The notes: generated from the sequence alone by a model not told the origin. Shown: positions 35,501 through 47,078, counted from the stretch's first letter. The stretch is DNA of 64,000 nt from Zygnema cylindricum (GCA_037447655.1 JBBHKE010003142.1:90911-154910); one strand, 5' to 3'. Program-made: numbers and translations.

Positions 35501-38500
35501 GTCCATAAGGGAGGTGACAGACAACCATCCCATCGGGCTCCCCTCGGTGCTCGTGAACCATCACAATGTCCGTAAACTCATTCGCCCTACAAGCCTCCAC
35601 AATCTCCCTCACCACCTGTAAAACAAAAAACAAAAAGCAATCACATCGGTCAAATCTCCATTAACATTTCCTTCATAAAGCGTTTCGAAAGACGTTGTAC
35701 TCTACGACCACGCTCGTTTTTTAACAAAAAATTAGAGTGCAGAAAAGACAAAAAATAGAGCGCACCTGCCCTCCACGATTGATTCGTTGAGCATTTGGGA
35801 AAACAATTTTGAGCTCCTGCATTCACACATATAAAACATGTAATCTATAAGAATGATAGAAATACTAGACTGGTCTGTCCCTATTACACCGCCCTTCGCT
35901 ATTGGAGTTAGTGGCTTATTGGCGTTAAAAACTTTATTACAATTTAGCTACACTAAATTATGTTCCGCTGGCTTATTTGGCTTATTCTTAAATAAAATAG
36001 TGTCATTCACATTAACTTCCGATTTTTGGTCAAAGGCACTCACACAAATTAAAGTGATTAACTTTAATAACAATGGGACTGTACAGGAATTATGAGAATA
36101 ACTGCAGAATTAGAGTGCATAACACCAATTTAGTGTGAGTGTGAAAGACATGGCAACTTGTAGTCCACTCCTTCAACCAATGTTACTAAACACTATTTTA
36201 ACAATGTTTTGCGATTTTTTGTTGGAAAAAACCGCAATCAAATTAGTGCGATTAATACTTACAGCAATGGAACGCATTCCGCCTTCGAAATAATTATCAT
36301 CGGATACAGATTCTTACAACAATGGGAAATTGAAACACACACAAACCACTTATGTCCTGAATTGAATTGCCTAGTACAAACTCAAGTATAGACCTTTACT
36401 GAACTTATCCAAGTGTGTAATCAACACACAGAAACAAGAATGGACCATGGATCCATAGATGTGTGTTCTCAACATCCAGAACCATTTTCGCTGCTACTCA
36501 AAAAACCGAATAGCAAACCGCCCCTCTCAATTAAATGTAACCTTTTAAGTTGGCTTTATCCCTTTTACTCTCCCTTTCCCAGTCCTCACCTTCACAAACT
36601 GTACCAAGCGACTGCTAGGGTCTCTTGAAGTTGTCAACAATATCTTAGGATCCTCCTCTCCAAGACGAGCGTATTCGTCGTCTATATGTGATTTGGGTTC
36701 TGTAGAGAATCCCAGAAATGAAACAACATTCATCAATATGTTTGTCTTTTACATCAACTCGGGTAAAGAAAACACCACAGAGCCAAAAAGAAAGCCATGG
36801 AGAAACTTGAATCGACGATATTTCATAAGAAGTTCCACGAGGCCTTGTATTTGAATGACCAAGTGAGAAAAATAAAAAATACAGCTTAAGTAACAAATTC
36901 GAAAATAACATCTGAATGAGAAAGAAAGAAAAATATTTTTGAGGAAATATGCTTAAAGAGTTAATCACCCTAATTACAGGTAGTGTTTCTTTGAAGAAAC
37001 AAAATCATAAATTAATGTTAACAACAATGTTTAAGAAAGTGGCCCGCGATTTAGCTAATTCCACTAAAAAATGAACGCTAAATGTTCACTAACTCCTATA
37101 GCAATTGGGCCGTGTACTACAGGTCTCAACTATAGAAAACTTTCATTCTTACAGTCGTTCGGACCTTTTAACAAAAGTGCAGACATTTTCAGCACACAGC
37201 GTAGCGTTTGCAATAATGATCAGTATGTAGTGTACCATTATTAGCGTTGATGTTGCCATTTAAATCAGCTTTCTCCATGTACACGCGTCCAGTTTTCATA
37301 TGGACATAGTTTCAACATGTGAAAATGCTTATGGACTAAAAAAACCTCGTGAAACATTCTGAAAAATGGTGTCTACACCATAAATTGCTATGTCTACACG
37401 GTAAATTGCTAGAGAACAAAAATATAGAATGATTTACTTTAGCGTTCTTAATTATAATTCAGTTCTGATTGATGTACCCAATTCTGAACCGCAAAAAATA
37501 TTAGTATTACCGATATTTTGTGCTCAGAGAACCAAAAGAAAAACGCCACCAAATTACTGTTGTTACGCTAAAAGCAATTCACACCATACCGTCTCAAAGA
37601 TAAATTTAATGTCGCAAACTTTTTGTCGTCAAAGGATAGGGTTTTACATTGAAAACATGGTTTACGTCTAATTAACCTGGTGTTCATCAAAAAATGCTCT
37701 AGCAGTGAAGGACTGGGATATAAAAATATCGCAGCCAAGAATTGACATACAACATTGTGAAATCTCCATGTGGAAGTCTAGCGTACCTTAACGGGGGGCA
37801 ACATATAGCTTTTACACACGTAAACTGACTCGACTGTGAGTTGGCAGATATGTTGTTTACAGACACCGATGATTTCCTTGCACTGGAAGGTGCACTGGAA
37901 GACGCACCAACAACATTAAATATGGCGCAAAATACAATTCGAAAATATGACTTTACGGTGGAAAAACGCGCTTTTGGTTCATACGTTCAGGTAACACACT
38001 GAATGCAAATTGTGTCAGCCCAGTCCAACATCGCAATTACTTAAAGGGGGTTCAAGGTTTATGAGGGACTATAATTCTGTTAAACATGTAACAACCATTA
38101 AATCAGTAAAACGTGTGCATACTGCTCAGTGACGGACAAGTTTTACGTGAAACTGTTGTGACTCTTTAGGGTTTTGAATTCTGAAACATTTTTCCATAAC
38201 CAAATAAAGGAAAATTTGAAAACCTTAAACTTGATATGGTTCTTATCTTGATGTTATTACACAAAGTAGCAATAAACTCTCAAATTCGTGGATGGAAGAG
38301 TGGAATAATCTAACAATGAAACTTTCATTGGAGAAATAAACAAATCTCTGCATATGGCAGAACCTTCCTACTAGTTAGCTGCCAAAAAACATTCCTCAAA
38401 ATTTAAACCCTGTGAGGATCACATTAAACTTGTTAACCTTGAATGCCTGATGGACATTTTCTCACATTGCATAAATTGACCAAGTGGTTTTAAAAACCAG

Positions 38501-39785
38501 CAACGTGTCTGATACATTTTCAACTTCGGAGTCTGGATTTTGAACTAAACCAGTGACCAAAAGACATATGTAAAAAAACAGAACATGGAATATCACAACT
38601 ACTGTGGTCAGAAAAAAAAACGTGCACACCCCAGAAGTGGCACATAAAATCAGTATTGCCCAGCTACTTGCGCGGAGGCTCGGTATTGTTGTACTCCGAC
38701 AAACCAGAGGAAAGTGTAGATTCTTAATTAAATCAGCCGGGATGTTGATCGAACCAAATGAGTACCTTATGTAGTTTCACAGCCTTTCTGTGGTTTAATG
38801 AGAGAATCGCGTCAGGATAAGTTCATAGAGCTTGGCCACTCAATTACTCGGCTTTTATGTTAGCCAACAAAACCTAGCACCATAGAAAATGCAAGCGATT
38901 CCAATACATTTCATGCTGTGTCATGAAATATACATTGGTATTGCAGAACAACTTTACAAAATAAAGTTTACTTTCATATTCTACACGTTTGAATTGCATG
39001 TCTAGCAAAATAGAGAGGAGAATTCAGGGCTGCTGTACAAAGACCTACTAATCGATGTGCGTAATACCCAAAAAAAAAAACAAAAAAAAGTCTGGAATAT
39101 AAGGGCTGAACATTTGATTTTATCGACCTTGTGCACAGATTCTCACTATCATAGTGTACCAATGAAAAAATTGAAGGGCATGCTGCTGTAACACGTTACT
39201 TATGTCTCAACTTGAAAAGTAAAGACCAAGGTTGAGGAAAAACCCCTCTCCTACATAAAAACTGTCACTAGGATTTAAAAAGGGGACTTGAACAAAAACT
39301 ACACCTTAAAAAATACGAGCTTGGTTAAAAAAACTCTCTTCATATTCCCTCGGACACAAAAGTAAATCAATTTTACTTGTAAAAAAACACATACTGCAGA
39401 GACACGACCACCTTACTTAAACCCTAATCCCTCGTGAGACCACCTAAACCATAACCCCCCTTGCGAACCCCTAAACCCTAACCCCTTTGAAACACCTAGA
39501 CCCTAATCCCTCTTGAGACCACCTAAACCCTAACCCCTCTTGAGAACACCTACACCCTGCTCCCGCTTGAGAACACCTGTGAGTCCATTCCACTGACCTG
39601 CCGTATTTTCATCCTCAAGACGAATTTCCTCTCGAAGTGCGACTGCCTCGTTCCTCAACTCGGTTGGAATGGGCTTCCCGTCTGACCAACATCATGAGCC
39701 CTTTTCACTCAGTCTATATTGACAATGTTCATTTTCCTTCACAGTCAAAATTGTCCATGTAGCCACACCCTTACGAACACAACAA

Positions 39786-39817
<32 letters not shown>

Positions 39818-40002
39818 CATACAACAAGACCAATACGTTACAAAAAGGCGAAGAAGAAAGAAGGGTGTGAGGAGGAGCACAAGTGTTTACCTGCTAGAGC
39901 CTGTCTGATTTTTAGCTTCTTCTCGTAGCTGGCTCGCTCTTTGCCTTCCAGGCTCTTCCTGTAGAGGTACTCGCGCCGCAGACGCGCATTTCGCCGAATC
40001 AT
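32526..40002 (-). CDS. IMP4: U3 small nucleolar ribonucleoprotein IMP4, 291 aa, nine exons
   Basis: IMP4 is a Brix-domain protein of the U3 snoRNP (SSU processome) needed for 18S rRNA processing in the nucleolus. Nine exons join in phase: 40002-39891, 39681-39598, 36699-36590, 35816-35766, 35615-35472, 34506-34417, 33758-33652, 33224-33140 and 32618-32526 (876 nt with TGA). The encoded 291 aa equals the usual length. Recognisable segments in order are [144 protein letters not shown] and [14 protein letters not shown]. These cover the whole Brix domain without a break. Intron 2 is 2.9 kb. Introns hold a family B MITE, a small TIR element and a tandem repeat made from the end of exon 5. Exons 1-2 with the promoter are duplicated upstream (45620-46088). 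Confidence 0.95.
32818..33045. mobile_element. MITE, family B, diverged, in IMP4 intron 8
   Basis: It starts CACCGTATATCGCTATTAGC, then has CGCCACTTAAATCAACTTTT. It ends with the inverted words ACGGAGAAAAATGAG and AACGCTAATCACAATA. It matches the family B copies at 9385 and 26832 but with more changes. Confidence 0.65.
34047..34230. mobile_element. Small terminal-inverted-repeat element in IMP4 intron 6
   Basis: The inverted ends are ATGCCCATCGCTATTAGTG on the left and CCTAGCGATGGGCAT on the right. The interior has GTGTAACGGAATTGTCAG and is non-coding. A similar end (CACCGCCCTTCGCTATTGG) is at 35887, and its counterpart is probably near 36265-36285. Confidence 0.5.
34860..34888. repeat. GA microsatellite in IMP4 intron 5
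   Basis: About 11 AG units are present, preceded by a purine-rich GGGAGG stretch. Confidence 0.9.
34950..35505 (-). repeat. Tandem copies of the 3' end of IMP4 exon 5 and its splice donor, inside intron 5
   Basis: Read on the - strand, exon 5 ends ...CATATTTCGGTCTCCTGAAT and GTG/GTACGATCATCG, followed by CAAACC and AGACACAGAAGGGTTTAGG-like sequence. Degenerate copies of the same block recur near 35361-35397, 35251-35295, 35178-35212, 35079-35118 and 34965-35003. The spacing is about 75-110 bp. The copies near 35255, 35180 and 34975 keep a GT at the position of the donor. Those near 35365 and 35083 have lost it. No copy keeps the full exon. Confidence 0.85.
39420..39592. repeat. Tandem repeat of about 30 bp with CCCTAA words, proximal copy
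   Basis: Units of the form ACCACCTAAACCCTAACCCC plus TCTTGAGA are repeated about six times in IMP4 intron 2, beside exon 2. The motif resembles plant telomere repeat (CCCTAAA), but the unit is longer and degenerate, so it is not a telomere. Confidence 0.8.
39794..39819. repeat. AG microsatellite in IMP4 intron 1, proximal copy
   Basis: About 13 AG units are present. The paralogous site at 45817-45904 has about 44 units. Confidence 0.95.
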
Positions 40003-40330
40003 GAAGGAAGAAAGCGTGAGTGTAGACAACTATTCGAGAAGGCAACAGAAAAAAGGGCAAAGCAAAGATTGCGGACAAGCGAGAAAGCGCGTCGAGAAGA
40101 CGAGTAGCGGGAGTGAGGCGGGCGCTAAGACGTGCCCTAAGCAGAATGTAAGTGAGCCCGAAACAATAACACTAAGCTTTGGCGGCAGTACAGTAAACAC
40201 AGTAGCGTTATTCGGACTCGCTGTTACGGTTTTAGTTTGATTCAGCGTACATTTCCGGCTCACTCGCTGCGTTCTATTCCAGTAAACCGCAGTTTAGTAC
40301 TTGAGACCGAAATATACTCTCTTTAGCGAC
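40003..40330 (-). promoter_or_regulatory. IMP4 upstream region, proximal
   Basis: This stretch lies directly 5' of the IMP4 start codon and is conserved in the distal copy (46089-46400). It must hold the 5' UTR and basal promoter. No TATA box at a convincing distance was seen, and no specific factor site is claimed. Confidence 0.45.
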
Positions 40331-40392
40331 CCGTAGCTTTGGCCTTTTGGTATTACTGTATCAGTGTGTCGCATTAGTAACACGTTATTTTT

Positions 40393-40483
40393 AGGGAATT
40401 GCTAATCGCAGAGACGATTTTTGCTGCGCGCAGGTACTGTACCTGCGCGCAGCAAAAATCGTCTCTGCGATTAGCAATTCCCT
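40393..40483. mobile_element. 91-bp perfect palindrome, probable miniature element
   Basis: Two arms of 45 nt (starting AGGGAATTGCTAATCGCAG) are exact reverse complements with a single T between them. The paralogous site near 47122-47140 lacks it and reads GTTATTTTTATCGCAC. Here the flanks are GTTATTTTT and ATTTTTATCGCAC. The insertion is therefore clean and duplicated a T-rich target of 4-6 bp. Confidence 0.8.
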
Positions 40484-43262
40484 ATTTTTATCGCACTATA
40501 TTATCAGAGTTGGGTTCAACTGATACTCCAAAGCCATGGAACGTTTGAAGACAATTCGAACGTTTTAACCGAAGTTTAAACTCAGTTCCTTTCAAATTTA
40601 AAAACGGGTACCCTGACAACCTCTTTTCATATTATATCCTCGTTATTTTTTTAGGTTTATTTACGAAGTTTTGCATATAAAACTCTTAAACAAGCACAAA
40701 AATAACACAACAAGGAGAGAGGAATAACACACTCCTATACTTTTGAGTCTTTTGAACAAAAAAGTTTGTGGCTTAACTTATTTTGGTTTTTCAAGGTCAA
40801 GTCACAATCTCGCACAGTTTTGGTTTTTTCTTTATCCCGATATGCTTCCATTTTTCTTCTCCCGAAACATGTAACCAGTGTGGCACCTTCTCAATTGGTA
40901 ACATATTGCATGATAGAGTCTCTCGTCACCTTCAACTACCATTATTACATACGGACATTGTAAAAAAACGATATTTGTTACGGTGGAAGTCCACTTTAAT
41001 ATCGTGACTATCACGTACTTTTTTATTATCTTGATTTGTCGTATGTGTCTCGTAAAATCAACAACAGTTACTTTGCCTACTCATAAAAGTCCCACTATTA
41101 TCTAAACATGTAATTAACACACAAAAAACGGTTTTCTTAAATAAACTTGTCGTTTAAGATAACAAATTTTTGGGATCTTTTGTGACGTTAACATCCAAAC
41201 GTTGACACTTAAACAAATTTGTCGTATAAGATAACAAATTTTAGGGTTCTTTTGTTACATTAGCGTCCAAACGTTGACAATATTCGTCTTCTCTTAAAGA
41301 TAATTTCTTTATTTCCAAAGGCACGAGAGGTTGCAAACAATAAAGCTCCTCGTAACGAGTAAAGTAACTTCAACGAACTCAGAACATCAAAGGCTTTGAT
41401 AGGGGAACATTAAATTTTTTAACCCGATTGAGTAGCACAAATACAAAAGCTCATTGAAAAATGGAAATATAGTGGCACATCTATAAGGCACAATGAACCA
41501 CTTTTAATAATTTTAACATAAAAATGATAATCTAAAAGCAGTTAAAAAACATGACAAAAGGTAGAAACAACCTCTGAATGTTGACTAATGAGATGCGCGT
41601 CGTTTACAACAAAAATGAACATGCAATTAGGAGAAGCAATGTTTTATTAGTTCACTTATGTAATGAGCCAAAACAAACAAAAACATTTTAGAAGGTCACC
41701 TTAGCAAGTACTATAATTGTTTATAAAGTCGCGACTCCTTGAATGGTTTTCACTTGCGATAACCCAAAGCGATTAGCCTATAGTAAAATACAATAATTTT
41801 GGAATTATATGATTAATAATTATGTAAGAGCTTGTAAAAGATGACATTATCATCAACTGTGTTTAAATTATTGACAATGTCAACTTGTAGAACTACCCAA
41901 ATGGGGATAAGTCACACATCACTCACAAATTGTAGATAACCACCTCGGAAAATTTTCACGTCGGGACACCAAAGTTATATGCCAAAAAGTGGTCATGGAA
42001 GACTATTCAAATGTGTAGGCACACTTTTGCTAAAAGACGATGTAATAATTTAACAACGCCTACAAGACAAACAACTCCGTCAACCTTATAGATAATAACA
42101 AAACGTGCAAAAGTGTTTTTATAGTGGGCGACACATATATACGAGCCACTTTGTAACACACTTCAAAAACAAAATCAAAAACCTTTAATGTATTTTGGAA
42201 AATAAAATATTGTATAAAATCTCATGTTTCACTATTGAGGGTCCCTCGGCTAAAAGGTTAGAGAATCGAACAAAACTTGTAGTAAAGGTCATTTGATCAA
42301 TATCGCAAGGTTATAAAGTATCATAAAAAAATATATAAAAAGAAAAAAAATCCCATGTGTTTGGCGGCAAATGCCTTGTAACTCCAATTCGTGGTGAAGT
42401 GAAAGATGAAAGTGCTCAAATGGTACCAAAGAATTCACCACGCAGTTTGAAATGTAGTTCACAACTAATACATGTCGTAATGGTGGAAAAGAAAACATAG
42501 TGTCGAAAGAAAAAAATGCAAAAGGCGATTACTTATTTTTATGGTGTTTCTAAAGATTCCCTGTCATCCCGCAAGAGACCTTAACACCTTGATCGTGTTT
42601 CACATGCCCCACCAATACCCCCACGGGGAGGTAAGATTACGACCTTACGAGGAAACTACATGAAAAGGTGTTACGTTGTCTTATTAATGATATCCTCTAC
42701 TAAAAGGCTAAAAGAGAATCGAAGTTAAACTTGGATGACTTCTCGAAGACGATTAAAAGTACAAAATTAGATTAATTTTCTATGACAACCCAAGCGGTAA
42801 CATTGTAACACATTGAGTTTGCAAACATTTAGGTGTACAATACCTGTCTCTTGAACTAACAAACCAAATGGTCTTATGTCATACTTCAACATGTTCCGCT
42901 AAGCGAAAATATAGAATGAAAAGGTTCTCCATGAATCGAAGGAGAATCGAGATGTATTAACAACAGACTAATGGTTCATAAATAAACGAGAATGGAGAGA
43001 TGGTTGAAGGTTTAGGGGTGAGTTACGTTTGTGGAGACGTAGTGCTACCAGACAAAAGGAATTGCCAAAGGTTAGGGAACTACATGCCGGTGGACTAAGG
43101 GAGGGATTGAATGGATGACTAATAGTGCTCGATGAAGGTGTGAGTTTGAGACAAGGGTTAAGGACAAAATGTTGAATTGCTTCCTTTGGTCGGGGGGTGA
43201 GATCCACATACGAATTTAAGTTGGAGTAATTTTCTTGAATAGGTTCCCACGGTGAGATCATA

Positions 43263-43650
43263 GGTGTAACACGATCTCCTACCTCTCATAAAATCCCATT
43301 ACTACAAACAATCCCAACCACACATTCCACACATTGGAAAATACACATCCACATTGGACCACACTCACATAAGGATAAACTTTAATTTAGAAGAAGCTTC
43401 TGTCCACATAACATTAGCTTGGTCTCTTGCCCTCGTGGCTCAACCCTTCTTATTAAAGTGTTTTCCACTACTCTCCACTCTTAATAATTATATCTCTTAA
43501 CTACTAAAACACTATTTAGTTAGTAAGAGATTTCAATGCAAAAATGCCTTTTCTCCAATTTGGTATTAATCGCTCAAGACCAAGATCAGCCGGAATTTCC
43601 ACAAAATTTTCCAAAGGAAAAGATGTCTACTCTCCTCTTACTTTTTGTCG
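43263..43650. other. Spacer between the two duplication copies
   Basis: This stretch of about 390 bp has no counterpart in the flanking copies. It starts TGTAACACGATCTCC. The first bases look like an LTR start, but no matching CA end or target duplication was found. Origin unknown. Confidence 0.4.
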
Positions 43651-45440
43651 TTAAAGGATAGAATTTTACGTTGAAAACATGGTTTACGTCTATTTAACCT
43701 AGTGTTCATAAAAAATGCTCTAGCAGTGAAGGACTGGGATATAAAAACCTCGCAGCCCAAGAATTGACATACAACATTGTGAAATCTCCATGTGGAAGTC
43801 TAGCATACCTTAACGGGGGTCAACATACAGGTTTTACACACGTAACTGATTCGACTGTGAGTTGACAAATATGTTGTTTACAGACACTGATGATTTCCTT
43901 GCACTGGAAGGTGCACTGGAAGACGCACTAACAACATTAGACATGGCGCAAAAATACAATTCGAAAATATGACCTTACGGTGGAAAAACCGCTTTTGGTT
44001 CATACGTTCAGGCAACATATTGGATGCAAATTGTGTCAGCCCAGTCCAACATCGCAATTACTTAAAGGGGGTTCAAGGTTTATGAGGGACTATAATTCTG
44101 TTAAACATGTAACAGCCATTAAATCAGTAAAACGTGTGCATACTGCTCAGAGACGGACAAGTTTTACGTGAAACTGTTGTGACTCTTTAGGGTTTTGAAT
44201 TCTGAAACATAACCAAATAAAGGAAAATTTGAAAGCCTTAGACTTGATATGGTTCTTATCTTGATGTTGTTACACAAAGTAGCAATAAACTCTCAAATTC
44301 GTGGATGGAAGAGTGGAATAATCTAACAATGAAACTTTCATTGGAGGAATAAACAAATCTCTGCATATGGCAGAACCTTCCCTACTAGTTAGCTGCCAAA
44401 AAAACATTTCTCAAAATTTAAACCCTGTGAGGATCACATTGAACTTGTTAACCTTGAATGCCTAATGGACACTTTCTCACATTGCATAAATTGACCAAGT
44501 GGTTTAAAAAGCAGCAACGTGTCTAATACATTTTCAACTTCGGAGTCTGGAATTTGAACTAAACCAGTGACCAAAAGACATATGTAAAGAAACAGAACAT
44601 GGAATATCACAACTACTGTGGTCAGAAAAAAAAATGTGCACACCCCAGAGGTGGCACATAAAATCAGTATTGCCCAGCTACTTGCGCGGAGGCTCAGTAT
44701 TGTTGTATTCCGGCAAACCGGAGGAAAGTGTAGATTCTTAATTAAATCAACCGAGATGTTGATCAAACCAAATGAGTACCTTATGTAGTTTCACAACTTA
44801 AAGGAGCCTTTCTGTGGTTTAATGAGATAATCGCGTCAGGATAAGTTCATAAAGCTCAGCCACTAAGTACTCGGCTTTTATGTTAGCCAACAAAACCTAG
44901 CACCATGGAAAATGCAAACGATTCCAATACATTTCATGCTGTGTCATGAAATATACATTGGTATTGCAGAACAACTTTACATAATAAAGTTGACTTTCAT
45001 ATTCTACACGTTTGAATTGCATGTCTAGCAAAATAGAGAGGAGAATTCAGGGCTGCTGTACAAAGACCTACTAATCGATGTGCGTAATACCCAAAAAAAA
45101 AAACAAAAAAAAAGTCTCGAATATAAGGGCTAAACATTTTATTTTATCGACCTTGTGCACAGATTCTCACTGTCATAGTGTAACGATGAAAAAATTGAAG
45201 GGCTTGCTGCTGTAACATGTTACTTATGTCTCAACTTGAAAAGTAAAGATCAAGGTTGAGGAAAAACCCCTCTCCTACATAAAAACTGTCACTAGGATTT
45301 AAAAAGGGGACTTGAACAAAAACTACACCGCAAAAAATACGAGCTTGGTTAAAAAAACTCTATTGATATTCCCTCGACACAAAAGTAAATCAATTTTACT
45401 TGTAAAAAAACACATACTGCAGAGACTCGACCACCTTACT

Positions 45441-45600
45441 TAAACCCTAATCCTCATGAGACCACCTAAACCATAACCCCTCTTGCGAACCCCTAAACCC
45501 TAACCCCTTTGGAACACCTAGACCCTAATCCCTCTTGAGACCACCTAAACCCTAACCCATCTTGAGAACACCTACACCCTGCTCCCGCTTGAGAACACCT
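45441..45600. repeat. Tandem repeat of about 30 bp with CCCTAA words, distal copy
   Basis: This is the same array as 39420-39592, beside the duplicated exon 2. Confidence 0.8.
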
Positions 45601-45619
45601 GTGAGTCCATTCCACTGAC

Positions 45620-45808
45620 CTGCCGTATTTTCATCCTCAAGACGAATTTCCTCTCGAAGTGCGACTGCCTCGTTCCTCAACTCGGTTGGAATGGGCTTCC
45701 CCTCTGACCAACACCATGAGCCCTTTTCACTCAGTCTATATTGACAATGCTCGTTTTCCTTCACAGTCAAAATTGTCCATGTAGCCACACCCCTTACGAA
45801 CACAACAA

Positions 45809-45907
<99 letters not shown>

Positions 45908-46088
45908 ACAACAAGACCAATACGTTACAAAGAGGCTAAGAAGAAGAAGGGTGTGAGGAGGAGCACAAGTGTTTACCTGCTAGAGCCTGTCTGATTTTTA
46001 GCTTCTTCTCGTAGCTGGCTCGCTCTTTGCCTTCCAAGCTCTTCCTGTAGAGGTACTCACGCCGCAGACGCGCGTTTCGCCGAATCAT
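45620..46088 (-). pseudogene. IMP4: Duplicated first two coding exons of IMP4 (partial gene or alternative 5' end)
   Basis: Exon 1 (46088-45977, 112 nt) and exon 2 (45703-45620, 84 nt) repeat the proximal IMP4 exons with the same splice sites, lengths and phase. I see three differences in exon 1, all silent, and one in exon 2 that changes D to E just before GKPIPTE. Nothing downstream in this copy continues the gene, so it is either a dead fragment or a second first-exon set that splices into the proximal gene. Exon 2 is 84 nt, so joining distal exons 1-2 to proximal exon 2 or exon 3 would keep the reading frame. The intron between the two exons has a long AG tract. Confidence 0.85.
45817..45904. 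repeat. AG microsatellite, distal copy
   Basis: About 44 uninterrupted AG units lie in the intron between duplicated IMP4 exons 1 and 2. Confidence 0.97.
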
Positions 46089-46404
46089 GAAGGAAGAAAG
46101 CGTAAGTGTAGACAACTATTCGAGACGGCAACAGAAAAATGGGCAAAGCAAAGATTGCGGACAAGAGAGAAAGCGGGACGAGAAGACGAGTAGCAGGGAG
46201 TGAGGCGGGCACTGAGATGTGAACTAAGCAGAAAATAAGTGAGCCCGAAACAGTACTCGGAAACACTAAAGCTTTGGCGGCAGTACAAGCAAAGTACAGT
46301 AGCGTTATTCGGACTCGCTGTTACGGTTTTAGTTAGATTCAGCGTACATATCCGGCTCACTCGCTGCGTTCTATTCCAGTAAACCGCAGTTTAGTACTTC
46401 AGAC

Positions 46405-46863
46405 CATAGTTCAAAAGTAGGCGTTTTTTGGTAGGCCTTTTGTAGGCCGCCCTTTAGCGTAAGTTGTGTTACGGGCTTTCCATGTGATCTTCTTAGATCA
46501 CTTCATTCATCAGCGGCCGTCAGATTGTCCGAATCTGACGATAGTCCAATCGTAAGTTGCGTTATGGGCTTTTTCATGTGATCTTCTTAGATCGTTACTT
46601 TCATCGACACCGTCAGATCGTCCGAATCTGACGGTATAAATAAAAAATTCGCTAAAAACTCACAGAAAAATATTTATTTGTCCTATTTTTTTTTCAAATT
46701 TAGACATGACGTTTAATTCTCTATTGATCCATGTGTAACTCAACCCTGTTACTATTTTATTTCATTTTGCGGCCAATACAATATGGGTCTTAAGGCCATA
46801 TTGTATGTTTTGCATACAATAGGCATATTGTATGGGCGTACGGTCACCTACTTTTGAACTATG
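46405..46863. mobile_element. 459-bp non-autonomous element with 8-bp target duplication (hAT-type size)
   Basis: The ends are CATAGTTCAAAAGTAGG and the exact inverse CCTACTTTTGAACTATG. Both sides carry CTTCAGAC. The proximal duplication copy shows the empty site (CTTGAGAC). Inside, a segment of about 110 bp with GTGATCTTCTTAGATC and GTCCGAATCTGACG is tandemly doubled. A single related end (CTACTTTTGAACTATG) is at about 55924-55939. The 8-bp duplication suits hAT, but the ends are not a classic hAT consensus. Confidence 0.85.
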
Positions 46864-46879
46864 CTTCAGACCGAAGTTA

Positions 46880-47078
46880 CACCTTGAATCGTTATTAGAC
46901 TATAGAAATTATTAGAGTAAAGAAAAAATTAGCGTCATTCATTCTAATATAGTGCCAGAAGACGTGGCAGATTATGGTCCACGTCCTTAAATAGTGTAAT
47001 CTATTATATTTAATGAATCAATGTCAAAATTTTGGGGTGCCGATATAGCGTACATAAGGCTAATAACGATTCACGGTG
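46880..47078. mobile_element. MITE, family A, 199-bp version
   Basis: The TA-flanked ends are CACCTTGAATCGTTATTAG and CTAATAACGATTCACGGTG. It is close to the 26056 copy. It is absent from the proximal duplication, where GTAGCTTTGGCC follows directly. Confidence 0.85.

Larger units (their letters stand above)
37620..43262. repeat. Large direct duplication, IMP4-proximal copy
   Basis: From about 37620 to 43262 the sequence matches 43651-54090 in the same orientation. Shared landmarks are ATGCTCTAGCAGTGAAGGAC, the IMP4 promoter with exons 1-2, TTTGAGTCTTTTGAACAAAA and GTGGAGACGTAGTG. Differences are scattered substitutions of a few percent plus discrete insertions. This copy lacks about 4.2 kb present in the other copy at 47900-52080. 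The junction lies at GCACGAG/AGGTTGC. Confidence 0.9.

Noticed and set aside
39420-39592. Interstitial telomere
   Set aside because: The unit is about 30 bp with degenerate CCCTAA words, not uninterrupted CCCTAAA repeats.
43263-43650. Solo LTR between the duplication copies
   Set aside because: The TGTAACAC start is suggestive, but no CA end with matching target duplication was found.
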